Part shown: positions 33,725 to 42,467 of the stretch, in pieces
How positions within the stretch are numbered: position 1 is the stretch's first letter
Layout of the letters: every line of letters starts with the position of its first letter
Source of the DNA: Candidatus Nanopelagicales bacterium
GTDB taxonomy: Bacteria > Actinomycetota > Actinomycetes > S36-B12
NCBI GenBank assembly: GCA_018402075.1
Contig: JAGYJP010000006.1
Span: 1-64,000 of the forward strand
Length of the DNA: 64,000 bases
Reading direction: 5' to 3'
Position numbers and translations under genes: made by a program
Notes under the pieces: model-generated
What the model was told of the DNA's origin: nothing
The model's input: the letters and a program-made list of their open reading frames with translations, nothing else
Databases searched by the model: none

Positions 33725-35371
33725 GTGGCGAGCAGTGCTAGCGAGACCAAGATCCTGCAGGCTGCTGCTGATCTATACCTTGCACTGGGTGTACTGAATG
33801 TTTCGCGTCGCGACATTGTGGAGCAATCTGGAATGAGCGCACGCACGGTGAACTCCGTTGCACACACTCGCTCAGAGTTTTTGCGCAGGGTGGTCCAACA
33901 ACTTCCGTATTCGCCAGTGACAGAAAAGATCGCTAAGGAATTTGATAACCCGGATAGTCCCGCCCTCGAGTTGCTCATGACCGCATCCAGGGATATTTGG
34001 GGAGACCCTGCAAGTGCATGGGATCCACGAGAGTTACAGGCACTTGCAGGGGCGCAGTTCGATGAAAAAATGGTGGAAATTCTCGCCGAAAGAATTCAGC
34101 ATCGCTGGGGTGCATCACGAGCATTGGTGGAACGACTCAAGGAAGCAGGTGCCATTGATCCAACCATGAGTGTGGATGCAATTGTTTTGCACCTCATTGC
34201 GGTTGGCATTGGAATTTCACTGCTCACCCCGGTACTGAATGTCAGCGTAGATCCACAGGCGTGGACCGCCCTCAGCGCTCGCCTCCTTGAATCTTTGGCC
34301 GCGATTGATCCGCAACTTCCTCAGCCGGGTGATCAAACAAATTACTGGCGGGTGCGTACAACCATTCCGGCAAACCCGACAGCCACCGCCCGTCTTCTTC
34401 GTGTGCTGTCCCTACTCGACACAGCAATTGTGTACATGACCGTGGTTGACCTCACAGACGAGGAACAGCAGGTGGACGCCATTGTGAAAGCACCCATATC
34501 CCTTGCTCGTTCAACTCTCGCCCAAGCTGTGGACTCGGTGGGACGTGAAGTAATTGTTGTTCACGGGAGTGAAAGTGATGCCAGCGATATTGCGAGTCGA
34601 GTATTGCGATTGAGTAGCAACCTTGTGCAATGGCCAGAACAGGCACCGCAGGCTGCGGCAGATCTTGTGCTCGCTCGATCATGGGAAGTGATGGATGCAA
34701 CAACCGGGCCAAACGCCTCGGAGCACGTTCTGCGTTTGCAGTGGACCGTGGACCGCCACGTGGTTCTTCGGCGTGATCAAGCACCGTTTACTCGAGTGGA
34801 GTATGAAAGAGCGTCAGCGTTACTGGAATTAGTGGAGGCAATTACAACCGTGAGGGACTTGCCCACCACATATGGCTGGGCTGAAGAACTCAGTGACGAC
34901 ACCAGTGTGTGGGTGCGGCTGGCTCGCCCTGAAGATACGCGGGCTGTCGAGGACCTACATCGCCGCTCATCTGAGCAGTCCATTTACCAGAGATACTTCA
35001 CACCTAAGAACACCTGGCGGGAAGAGAACCTTCGCAAAGTCAGCGGTGGTCACCGTGGCGCAACACTTGTTGTCACTGATCGCGCACAACAAGTCATTGC
35101 GCTGTGCAATATTTTTCCCGAATCAGAGGAGAACACCGACTCCGGTGAGATCGCCATTTTGGTAGATGACTCCTGGCATCGGCGTGGGCTCGGCTCCATT
35201 CTGATTAACCACAGTGAAGAAATCGGGGAGCGCCTTGGATTTAAGCGCTTAGTCGCTTATGTGCTTACAAACAATGTAGCAATGCAGGGCTTGTTGCGCT
35301 CACATGATTGGACGCTTTTCCCATCGGCTGAATTTGGCCCAGCAATTAATGCATTTGAAAAAAAGGTTTAA
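33725..35371 (+). CDS. TetR-like / ACT-like / GNAT three-domain fusion
   Basis: A 548-residue protein. Residues 8-55 look like a TetR DNA-binding domain (ILQAAADLYLALGVLNVSRR then MSARTVNSVAHTRSEFLRRV), 60-195 like a helical TetR C-domain, about 207-300 like an ACT amino-acid-binding domain (WRVRTTIPANPTATARLLR), and about 396-545 like a GNAT acetyltransferase with the acetyl-CoA loop RRGLGSILINH. ACT-GNAT lysine acetyltransferases regulated by amino acids are known in actinomycetes; the added TetR unit would be unusual. It follows menD by 6 bp, so is probably cotranscribed with men genes. The stop overlaps that of menF in TTAA. Confidence 0.75.
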   Translation: MASSASETKILQAAADLYLALGVLNVSRRDIVEQSGMSARTVNSVAHTRSEFLRRVVQQLPYSPVTEKIAKEFDNPDSPALELLMTASRDIWGDPASAWDPRELQALAGAQFDEKMVEILAERIQHRWGASRALVERLKEAGAIDPTMSVDAIVLHLIAVGIGISLLTPVLNVSVDPQAWTALSARLLESLAAIDPQLPQPGDQTNYWRVRTTIPANPTATARLLRVLSLLDTAIVYMTVVDLTDEEQQVDAIVKAPISLARSTLAQAVDSVGREVIVVHGSESDASDIASRVLRLSSNLVQWPEQAPQAAADLVLARSWEVMDATTGPNASEHVLRLQWTVDRHVVLRRDQAPFTRVEYERASALLELVEAITTVRDLPTTYGWAEELSDDTSVWVRLARPEDTRAVEDLHRRSSEQSIYQRYFTPKNTWREENLRKVSGGHRGATLVVTDRAQQVIALCNIFPESEENTDSGEIAILVDDSWHRRGLGSILINHSEEIGERLGFKRLVAYVLTNNVAMQGLLRSHDWTLFPSAEFGPAINAFEKKV

Positions 35372-36612
35372 CTCAACGTCAGAGAATCACGAATGGGTGC
35401 AAGTTTGGCGACCGACTCTGCCAGTTCCATTTCAGGATCGGAACCGGCAACTATCCCGCAACCGGCAAATGAACGAATAGTTTGTTCATCAGTGTTAATT
35501 TCGGCGCACCTCAATGCAATACCGAACTCACCGTCTCCGTGGTGGTCAAACCAGCCCACCGGCCCGGCGTAGCGCTTGCGGCTCATTCCTTCGAGCTCCG
35601 CGATCATGGACTTCGCGCGTTCGGTAGGGGTTCCGCACACCGCTGCCGTGGGATGCAAGGAGGCGACCAGGGCGAGGATGGGTGCGTTGATTGCCAACTG
35701 TCCGGTGACATCTGTGGCCAGGTGTTGCACATTGGAAAGTTCCAGAACCTGTGGACTATCCGGAACTTCAAGGTCTGTGCAATGGGCAGCGAGTGCGCGA
35801 GCAACGGAGTGAACAGCATAGGCATGCTCATTCAAGTCTTTGTCACTCTTGAGCAGGGCAGTTGCCAACTCCGAGTCCGTCGAGGTGGTTCCTTGTCGGC
35901 GGACGGTACCTGCGAGTACTCGACTCACGACAAGTTCGCCCGTCCGGCGCACCAACAGTTCAGGTGTCGCCCCGAAAAGATTCTGCACAACAAATGTCCA
36001 GCAGGTGGGATACGCGGCTGCCAGTTTGTTGATCAAGTACCGAACATCAAGAGTTCCTTCGACGTGCGCCACCAGATCGCGGGCGAGTACCACCTTGTCG
36101 AGTTCGCCAGCGTGGATTCTGTCCACAGCCTGGGACACTGTTTTTTCCCAATCTTGTGGAGACAGGCTTCCTTCCGACCAGGTGACGTTGCTTGGAGCAA
36201 CAGGAAGTGGCTGGGTGGTTACCACGGGTGTTTCCACTCCCACACTGGTGACCCACGACTGTCCGCCTTTGGTGCCCACGACATATCGAGGGATCACGAT
36301 TTCTGAAAGTTCATTGAGATCGAATGCAAATGATGCAAAGGCGACGGCACCGGTACCGGGCATATCCACGCTGTCTTCGATATTGGCTTCGGCGAGCATT
36401 CGGTTCCACCAGCGTTGCGCACGGGAAAAAGTTTCATCGCCGCGTACTTGCAAATTGGCGGCTACACCCCACCCCACCATTCCTTCGCCGCGACGGATCC
36501 AAGCAACCGGATCTTGTGCAGGGAGGACATCGAGCAAGTTGACCGGGCCCCCGGTCTCTGACTCCAATGAAGTCGTGCGAAAGGTGAGTTTGGGTTGATC
36601 TGCTGTTGGCAC
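35368..36612 (-). CDS. menF: Isochorismate synthase MenF
   Basis: A 414-residue chorismate-utilising enzyme giving isochorismate, the entry to menaquinone. Motifs: KVVLARDLVAH, TPELLVRRTG, SRVLAGTVRRQG, HPTAAVCGTPT and the final GCGIVAGSDPEMELAE. The frame is open far upstream into ubiE antisense, but the true start is GTG 36612: TACTCT lies exactly 6 nt before it on the minus strand and family N-termini begin there. GTG 36648 is the alternative. Divergent from ubiE. Confidence 0.93.
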   Translation of the reverse strand: MPTADQPKLTFRTTSLESETGGPVNLLDVLPAQDPVAWIRRGEGMVGWGVAANLQVRGDETFSRAQRWWNRMLAEANIEDSVDMPGTGAVAFASFAFDLNELSEIVIPRYVVGTKGGQSWVTSVGVETPVVTTQPLPVAPSNVTWSEGSLSPQDWEKTVSQAVDRIHAGELDKVVLARDLVAHVEGTLDVRYLINKLAAAYPTCWTFVVQNLFGATPELLVRRTGELVVSRVLAGTVRRQGTTSTDSELATALLKSDKDLNEHAYAVHSVARALAAHCTDLEVPDSPQVLELSNVQHLATDVTGQLAINAPILALVASLHPTAAVCGTPTERAKSMIAELEGMSRKRYAGPVGWFDHHGDGEFGIALRCAEINTDEQTIRSFAGCGIVAGSDPEMELAESVAKLAPIRDSLTLS

Positions 36613-36618
36613 CTCCCA

Positions 36619-36624
36619 AGAGTA
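36619..36624 (-). promoter_or_regulatory. -10 box of a leaderless promoter (menF)
   Basis: On the minus strand TACTCT ends 6 nt before GTG 36612. It settles the otherwise ambiguous start of menF. Confidence 0.6.
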
Positions 36625-36664
36625 GAGGCAAGGACGTCGGTCAACCACTTGAGCGGATTTCTGA

Positions 36665-36670
36665 CAGACT
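36665..36670 (+). promoter_or_regulatory. -10-like box of a leaderless promoter (ubiE)
   Basis: CAGACT ends 6 nt before GTG 36677, the same hexamer and spacing as at 18145. Confidence 0.5.
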
Positions 36671-36676
36671 AAGTGC

Positions 36677-37369
36677 GTGGCACGAGCGAATCTAGACAAG
36701 AATCCCGCCGATGTTGCTGCCATGTTTGACACCGTTGCGGAAAAATATGACATCACCAATGACATTTTGGCTGTGGGCCAAACCCGCAGGTGGCGCGCTG
36801 CCGTGCGCAAAGCACTGAATCTGTCCCCTGGCGATGTTGTTCTTGATATCGCCGCAGGTACCGGAACGTCTTCTGCTGCGTTCTCCGCAACAGGCGCAAT
36901 CGTTATACCGGCAGACTTTTCCCTCGGAATGCTCCAAGTGGGGCAACGCCGGAATCCAGGATTGTCATTTGTTGCCGCAGATGCCCTGGCCCTGCCCTTT
37001 GCTGATAACAGTTTTGATGCCGTCACCATTTCCTTCGGATTGCGCAATGTGGCCGACCGGGAACAGGCGCTGCGCGAATTTCTCCGGGTGACCAGGCCGG
37101 GCGGCTCCCTGGTGGTGTGCGAGTTCTCCCACCCCACCTTTGCGCCCTTTCGCACCGCGTACACCGAATACCTGATGGCCGCCTTACCGTTTCTGGCGGA
37201 CCGGGTGGCATCAAATCCGGAGGCCTACCGGTACCTTGCCGAGTCCATTCGGGCTTGGCCCACGCAATCGGAGTTGGCCCAGGACATGACGAACGCGGGG
37301 TGGGAGAGAGTTCGGTGGCGCAATTTCACCGGCGGCATTGTGGCAATCCACCGGGGTTTCGCCTCATAG
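36677..37369 (+). CDS. ubiE: Demethylmenaquinone methyltransferase
   Basis: A 230-residue SAM-dependent methyltransferase for the last menaquinone step (also called menG). Marks: [17 protein letters not shown] near the N-terminus, SAM motif [12 protein letters not shown] near 55, [15 protein letters not shown] and the UbiE signature [21 protein letters not shown] terminator hairpin follows 2 bp after the stop. The geranylgeranyl reductase gene that often lies between ubiE and nuoA in actinobacteria is not present. Confidence 0.95.
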   Translation: MARANLDKNPADVAAMFDTVAEKYDITNDILAVGQTRRWRAAVRKALNLSPGDVVLDIAAGTGTSSAAFSATGAIVIPADFSLGMLQVGQRRNPGLSFVAADALALPFADNSFDAVTISFGLRNVADREQALREFLRVTRPGGSLVVCEFSHPTFAPFRTAYTEYLMAALPFLADRVASNPEAYRYLAESIRAWPTQSELAQDMTNAGWERVRWRNFTGGIVAIHRGFAS

Positions 37370-37371
37370 AA

Positions 37372-37406
37372 ACGACCACTATGCTTGGAGTGGTCGTGAA
37401 GTTTTT
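37372..37406 (+). terminator. Intrinsic terminator after ubiE
   Basis: A perfect 9-bp stem ACGACCACT/AGTGGTCGT (37372-37380 and 37389-37397) with an 8-nt loop, followed by GAAGTTTTT. Its 3' arm overlaps the Rex-type operator. Confidence 0.8.
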
Positions 37407-37411
37407 CACAA
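37394..37411. promoter_or_regulatory. Rex-type operator upstream of nuoA
   Basis: TCGTGAA-GTTT-TTCACAA. The right half matches the Rex half-site TTCACAA perfectly, and the left half differs from TTGTGAA at one base. Rex is known to control nuo operons in Streptomyces, and rex is encoded at 20094. The operator shares bases with the ubiE terminator stem. Confidence 0.7.
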
Positions 37412-37486
37412 GCGCACAAGTAACAGAACCCAAGCACATTTCAGTACAAGGTCACGTCTGCAGGCACCTGATCGGAGAGGGCACGA

Positions 37487-37846
37487 GTGAACGTTTACAC
37501 ACCGATCCTGGTGCTGGGAATTCTCGCATTCGGATTCGCTGTTTTTTCGATCGTGATCGCATCGCTCACGGGTCCAAAGCGCTACAACAGAGCAAAATAC
37601 GCAGCGTACGAATGTGGAATCGAACCAACACCCCAACCAATGGGAGGCGGCCGATTCCCGGTGAAGTATTACCTCACCGCCATGATGTTCATCATTTTTG
37701 ATATTGAACTTGTGTTTTTGTACCCCTGGGCTGTGTCAGCCGATGCACTCGGTGCATTTGGATTCATTGCCATGGCATTGTTCTTGATCAACCTCGCGAT
37801 TCCATATTTGTATGAATGGCGTCGCGGTGGTTTGGAATGGGATTGA
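37487..37846 (+). CDS. nuoA: NADH-quinone oxidoreductase subunit A
   Basis: A 119-residue, three-helix membrane subunit at the junction of the two arms of complex I. Family marks: KYAAYECGIEPTPQP in the first loop and FIIFDIELVFLYPWA in helix 2. GTG start with GGAGAGGG five bases upstream. The stop codon lies inside a 3 x 15-bp repeat. First gene of the 14-gene operon, behind a Rex-type operator. Confidence 0.96.
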   Translation: MNVYTPILVLGILAFGFAVFSIVIASLTGPKRYNRAKYAAYECGIEPTPQPMGGGRFPVKYYLTAMMFIIFDIELVFLYPWAVSADALGAFGFIAMALFLINLAIPYLYEWRRGGLEWD

Positions 37847-37878
37847 TGGGAATGGGACCGATGGGAATGGGATTGACA
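37834..37878 (+). repeat. Three 15-bp tandem repeats across the nuoA stop codon
   Basis: GGAATGGGATTGATG and two near copies (37834-37848, 37849-37863, 37864-37878). In the nuoA frame they read EWD-stop, then WEWDR, then WEWD-stop, so loss of the first stop would add about ten residues. They lie just upstream of the nuoB Shine-Dalgarno. Confidence 0.85.
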
Positions 37879-37905
37879 TGCCAAAAACTGTAGGAGGAGT
37901 AACTC

Positions 37906-38460
37906 ATGGGTCTTGAAGAAAAACTTCCGTCAGGAATTTTGCTTACCACCGTGGAGCAGGTTGCCGGCTACGCTCGCAAAGGCTCACTGTGGCCGGCCAC
38001 ATTTGGTCTGGCCTGCTGTGCCATTGAAATGATGGCCACCGGTGGTCCTCGTTATGACATTGCGCGCTTTGGCATGGAAGTTTTTCGCGCATCGCCCCGA
38101 CAAGCTGATCTCATGATCGTTGCCGGTCGAGTAAGTCAAAAAATGGCACCCGTACTTCGCCAGATCTACGATCAAATGCCTAACCCCAAGTGGGTGCTCG
38201 CCATGGGCGTGTGTTCTTCCAGCGGTGGAATGTTCAATAACTACGCAATCGTTCAGGGTGTTGACCACGTTGTTCCCGTTGATATCTACCTTCCGGGGTG
38301 TCCACCGCGGCCCGAGATGCTCATTGACGCGATCTTGAAAATTCACGACCAAATCCAGGACATGAAACTCGGTGTCAACCGCAAGAACCAAATCATTGCG
38401 CAGGAACAAATCGCTCTCACCGCACCCACAACCCTCGAGATGAAGGGACTCATGCGGTGA
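37906..38460 (+). CDS. nuoB: NADH-quinone oxidoreductase subunit B
   Basis: A 184-residue subunit carrying the last Fe-S cluster, N2. Its ligands are visible: the Cys pair in [10 protein letters not shown] (about 42-43), the Cys in [10 protein letters not shown] and in [16 protein letters not shown] eight bases before the ATG. Overlaps nuoC by 4 bp. It is much more typical than the second NuoB-like protein at 54937. Confidence 0.97.
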   Translation: MGLEEKLPSGILLTTVEQVAGYARKGSLWPATFGLACCAIEMMATGGPRYDIARFGMEVFRASPRQADLMIVAGRVSQKMAPVLRQIYDQMPNPKWVLAMGVCSSSGGMFNNYAIVQGVDHVVPVDIYLPGCPPRPEMLIDAILKIHDQIQDMKLGVNRKNQIIAQEQIALTAPTTLEMKGLMR

Positions 38461-39152
38461 ACGAATCAACACCCGTTGTTCCTGACGGTGTTCGGGAGAT
38501 CGACATTGTCGGCGTGCGCAAAGGTGCATTCGGAACAACCGGATCAGGAGACACAAGCGGTTTCGGCGGACTCGTGTCACCGATTGTCATGCCCACAGGT
38601 TCCAATCCACCATTTGGTGGGTGGTTTGACGAAGTAGCTGAAGAAATTGCATTGTCCCTCGCTGACGCCGGAGTTACGGGCGCCGTCGAGAAAATTGTTG
38701 TGGACCGCGGTGAAATCACTTTCTTTGTCAACAAAGAAGACATTGTGGCTTTCATGACCGAGTGCCGCGATGAACCCGCCCTCCGTTTCGAAATGTGCAT
38801 GAGCGTCAGTGGTGTTGACTTCCCACATGACGACGGTCGCGAACTTCATGTGGTCTACTCACTTCTTTCCATCACGCACAACCGTCGGATTCGTGTTGAG
38901 GTGACCACACCGGATTCAGATCGTCATATCCCTTCCATTGTTGCCATCTATCCCTCGGCTGATTGGCACGAACGCGAAACCTGGGATTTCTTCGGCGTTA
39001 TTTTCGATGGTCACCCCGCACTTACCCGCATTCAAATGCCGGACGACTGGGTAGGCCACCCGCAGCGCAAGGATTACCCACTCGGTGGAATTCCGGTGGA
39101 GTACAAAGGTGGCAGCATTCCCGCGCCGGATAACCGGAGGTCGTACAACTAA
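38457..39152 (+). CDS. nuoC: NADH-quinone oxidoreductase subunit C
   Basis: A 231-residue peripheral-arm subunit. The 30-kDa-subunit signature [20 protein letters not shown] and the C-terminal [16 protein letters not shown] are present. An N-terminal extension of about 70 residues rich in Gly/Ser is typical for actinobacteria. GTG start overlapping nuoB, one-base overlap with nuoD. Confidence 0.96.
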   Translation: MNESTPVVPDGVREIDIVGVRKGAFGTTGSGDTSGFGGLVSPIVMPTGSNPPFGGWFDEVAEEIALSLADAGVTGAVEKIVVDRGEITFFVNKEDIVAFMTECRDEPALRFEMCMSVSGVDFPHDDGRELHVVYSLLSITHNRRIRVEVTTPDSDRHIPSIVAIYPSADWHERETWDFFGVIFDGHPALTRIQMPDDWVGHPQRKDYPLGGIPVEYKGGSIPAPDNRRSYN

Positions 39153-40489
39153 TGTCCACCACAGAGTCCGCAGATATTTTCGCCGGCAGTTACGACACTG
39201 TCGAAGGCACCGTGTACAACCTCGGTGGCGGTGGCGACTGGGAAACAATCAGTGCCGCACCCGAAGGCGAAACCGAAAAAATTGTGGTGAACATGGGGCC
39301 ACAGCACCCATCCACGCACGGCGTACTTCGACTCGTTCTGGACCTTGAAGGCGAGACCGTCACCGAAATTCGCTGCGGTATCGGTTTCCTTCACACCGGA
39401 ATCGAAAAGAACATGGAGTACCGCACGTGGGTTCAGGGCGTCACCTATGTAACCCGCATGGATTACCTCTCACCAATGTTCAACGAAGCTGCCTACTGCC
39501 TTTCGGTGGAGCGGTTACTGGGAATCGAAAATCAAATACCGGAGCGCGCCAACGTCATTCGCGTCATGATGATGGAACTTAATCGCGTGTCCTCGCATCT
39601 AGTTGCGCTCGCAACCGGTGGCATGGAGCTCGGTGCGCTCACCGCCATGATCTTCGGATTCCGTGAGCGTGAATTAGTTCTGGACATCTTTGAGATGGTC
39701 TCGGGGCTCCGCATGAACAGTGCGTATATCCGCCCGGGTGGTGTGGCACAAGACCTTCCCGCAGGTGCAGAAGAAAAGATTCGTGAAACAGTGATCCTGC
39801 TGCGCAAGCGGCTCAAAGACACAGCTGATCTTTTAGTGGACAACACAATCTGGATGGGCCGCACGGTAGGCGTGGGTTATCTCGACCTCACCGGCTGCAT
39901 GGCTCTCGGTGTGACTGGTCCCGTGCTTCGTTCCACCGGTCTTCCGCACGATCTTCGTAAGAGTGCCCCGTACTGCGGCTATGAAACCTATGACTTTGAA
40001 GTGGCCACCCAAACAACCTCCGATGCCTATGGACGTTTCCTCATCCGTATTGAAGAAATGAAGCAGTCACTCAACATTGTTGATCAATGTCTTGATCGCC
40101 TTAAGCCGGGACCGGTCATGGTTGCTGACAAGAAAATCGCGTGGCCATCTCAGTTGTCCGTCGGTGCCGATGGCCAAGGTAATTCCACCGAACATATTAA
40201 GCACATCATGAGTGAATCAATGGAAGCATTGATTCATCACTTCAAGCTTGTCACCGAAGGCTTCAGCGTTCCTCCCGGTCAGGCCTACGTCCCCATTGAA
40301 TCGCCCCGCGGTGAATTGGGTGCTCATGTGGTCAGCACCGGGGGGACGCGTCCCTACCGCGTGCACTTTCGCGATCCGTCCTTTAACAACTTGCAGGCTG
40401 TGGCTGCCATGAGCGAAGGCTCCATGATCGCCGATGTCATTGCCGCCGTTGCCAGCATTGATCCGGTCATGGGCGGAGTTGATCGTTAA
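39152..40489 (+). CDS. nuoD: NADH-quinone oxidoreductase subunit D
   Basis: A 445-residue subunit that forms the quinone pocket with NuoB. Marks: [20 protein letters not shown] with the pocket His, [16 protein letters not shown], and the C-terminal [21 protein letters not shown]. Full length for the family. The hydrogenase-like Cys ligands are absent, as expected. Confidence 0.97.
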   Translation: MSTTESADIFAGSYDTVEGTVYNLGGGGDWETISAAPEGETEKIVVNMGPQHPSTHGVLRLVLDLEGETVTEIRCGIGFLHTGIEKNMEYRTWVQGVTYVTRMDYLSPMFNEAAYCLSVERLLGIENQIPERANVIRVMMMELNRVSSHLVALATGGMELGALTAMIFGFRERELVLDIFEMVSGLRMNSAYIRPGGVAQDLPAGAEEKIRETVILLRKRLKDTADLLVDNTIWMGRTVGVGYLDLTGCMALGVTGPVLRSTGLPHDLRKSAPYCGYETYDFEVATQTTSDAYGRFLIRIEEMKQSLNIVDQCLDRLKPGPVMVADKKIAWPSQLSVGADGQGNSTEHIKHIMSESMEALIHHFKLVTEGFSVPPGQAYVPIESPRGELGAHVVSTGGTRPYRVHFRDPSFNNLQAVAAMSEGSMIADVIAAVASIDPVMGGVDR

Positions 40490-40506
40490 ATGAAAGTGAG
40501 TACACA

Positions 40507-41154
40507 ATGATCACCGACTCAATGCGCGCGGAAATGCGTGAACTTGCTGACCGCTACCCGAACTCACGGTCAGCGCTTTTACCCATGCTGCACTTGGTGC
40601 AAAGCGCCGATGATCAAGTGACTCTCGAAGGTATTGCCGCTTGCGCTGAGATCCTCGGAATCACCGAGGCTGAAGTCACCGCTGTTGCAACCTTCTACAC
40701 GATGTACAAATTCAGTCCGGTCGGGAAGCACCATATTGGAGTGTGTATTAACACCTTGTGTGGTCTCCTCGGTGGCGACGCCGTTTACGACAAGGTCGCT
40801 GAACGTCTGGGCGCCACCCACAACGGTCCTTCTGCCGATGGAAATTTCTGGTTGGAGCGCATTGAATGTCAGGCCGCCTGCACCCACGCTCCGGTCATGA
40901 CCGTGGACTGGGAATTCATGGACGATGTCACTCCACAGTCAGCCGTCGACATCATTGACCGCCTCGCGACGGGTGAAGAAGTCTGGTCCACACGCGGCCC
41001 AAAGATTCGCGACTTCCAGGCAACCGAGCGCACCCTTGGGTTGGCCTCTGATGACTTAGCCACCGAAGGTAACTGTGTCGACGAAAAAATGTTGGCGGGA
41101 CTGATGGTTGCCCGCAATCAAAGCCACGGCCAGATGGGATCGGATAAACCATGA
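40507..41154 (+). CDS. nuoE: NADH-quinone oxidoreductase subunit E
   Basis: A 215-residue thioredoxin-fold [2Fe-2S] subunit of the NADH module. Cluster ligands follow the C-x4-C and C-x3-C pattern: CINTLC near residue 81 and CQAAC near 122. The C-terminal 40 residues beyond the fold are poorly conserved. Overlaps nuoF by 4 bp. Confidence 0.96.
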   Translation: MITDSMRAEMRELADRYPNSRSALLPMLHLVQSADDQVTLEGIAACAEILGITEAEVTAVATFYTMYKFSPVGKHHIGVCINTLCGLLGGDAVYDKVAERLGATHNGPSADGNFWLERIECQAACTHAPVMTVDWEFMDDVTPQSAVDIIDRLATGEEVWSTRGPKIRDFQATERTLGLASDDLATEGNCVDEKMLAGLMVARNQSHGQMGSDKP

Positions 41155-42467
41155 AACTCACGCCCGTTATTACTGAGTTTTGGGATGACCCCAAGCTCTA
41201 CACCCTTGACGGATACCGCAGCCATGGCGGCTACCAAGCATTGGCCAAAGCACTCAAGGCAGATCCTGATTCCATCATCACCACTGTCAAGGACTCGGGT
41301 TTACGGGGGCGCGGTGGTGCCGGTTTCCCCACCGGATTGAAGTGGTCATTTGTGCCACAAAACGACGGCAAACCGCATTACCTGGTCGTGAATGCGGACG
41401 AATCCGAACCCGGTGCATGCAAAGACATTCCAATCATGATGGCCAACCCACATGCCTTGGTCGAGGGCGTGATCATTACTTCTTATGCCATCAGGGCCAA
41501 TCACGCATTTATTTATATTCGCGGTGAAGTCCCAGAAGCTGTCCGCAAGGTGGCTTATGCAGTTGCCCAAGCACGCGAAGCTGGATTGATTGGCAAGAAC
41601 ATTCAGGGTTCTGGATTCGATCTTGAAGTTACCGTGCACGCTGGTGCGGGCGCCTATATTTGCGGTGAAGAAACTGCACTACTTGATTCACTGGAGGGTT
41701 ACCGCGGCCAGCCGCGACTCAAGCCACCTTTCCCGGCCGTTGCAGGTTTGTATGCGTCTCCCACCGTGATCAACAATGTGGAGACTATTGCCAATATTCC
41801 TTATATTGTCGATCGCGGCGTGGAGTGGTTCCGTCAATTCGGTACTGAAAAATCACCAGGGTTCAAAGTTTTCGCGGTATCTGGTCACGTGAAGCGTCCG
41901 GGTATTTATGAAGCACCACTGGGAATCACCATGCGTGAACTTCTGGACTACGCCGGAGGCATGCGCGACGGCAGCGAAGTCAAGTTTTGGATCCCCGGTG
42001 GATCAAGTGTTCCCATGTTGACAGCAGAGCACCTTGATCTTCCGTTGACCTACGAATCCATGACCGACGCCGGAACCATGTTGGGAACAGGTACACCCAT
42101 GGTGTTTGACCAAACAGTGTCCGTCGTCAAAGCCGTGACACGTTGGTTGGAGTTTTATAAGCACGAATCATGTGGCAAATGCACGCCCTGTCGTGAAGGT
42201 ACCTACTGGATCACCGGTGTCCTGGAGAAGTTTGAACATGGCCATGGCACCGTCGGCGAAATGGAAACCCTGAACACGCTGTGCGGGCAAATTTCGGGTC
42301 GCTCCTTCTGCGCACTCGGCGATGCCGCTGCAACCCCGTATCCAGGCGCCATGAAGTACTTTGCCGACGAATTCACCGCGGCCACACATACATCTGCCGA
42401 CGAACAATTCGACCCGGTGAAGTCGTATGTCTTTCCCAGCGCCGTGACAACGGGAGCGTCAGCCTGA
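41151..42467 (+). CDS. nuoF: NADH-quinone oxidoreductase subunit F
   Basis: A 438-residue flavoprotein that binds NADH, FMN and cluster N3. Glycine-rich FMN/NADH loops SGLRGRGGAGFPTGLKWSF and GAGAYICGEETALLDSLEG; cluster ligands in ESCGKCTPCREG plus the Cys in GRSFCALGD. One-base overlap with nuoG (TGATG). Confidence 0.97.
   Translation: MKLTPVITEFWDDPKLYTLDGYRSHGGYQALAKALKADPDSIITTVKDSGLRGRGGAGFPTGLKWSFVPQNDGKPHYLVVNADESEPGACKDIPIMMANPHALVEGVIITSYAIRANHAFIYIRGEVPEAVRKVAYAVAQAREAGLIGKNIQGSGFDLEVTVHAGAGAYICGEETALLDSLEGYRGQPRLKPPFPAVAGLYASPTVINNVETIANIPYIVDRGVEWFRQFGTEKSPGFKVFAVSGHVKRPGIYEAPLGITMRELLDYAGGMRDGSEVKFWIPGGSSVPMLTAEHLDLPLTYESMTDAGTMLGTGTPMVFDQTVSVVKAVTRWLEFYKHESCGKCTPCREGTYWITGVLEKFEHGHGTVGEMETLNTLCGQISGRSFCALGDAAATPYPGAMKYFADEFTAATHTSADEQFDPVKSYVFPSAVTTGASA

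Noticed and set aside
36613..37164. An open frame extending menF upstream by about 180 codons
   Set aside because: It is antisense to ubiE, shows no homology, and a leaderless -10 box plus the family N-terminus place the start at 36612.
42281..42466. A 62-codon N-terminal extension of NuoG
   Set aside because: It overlaps the conserved nuoF cluster-binding region in another frame; ATG 42467 fits family length and operon spacing.
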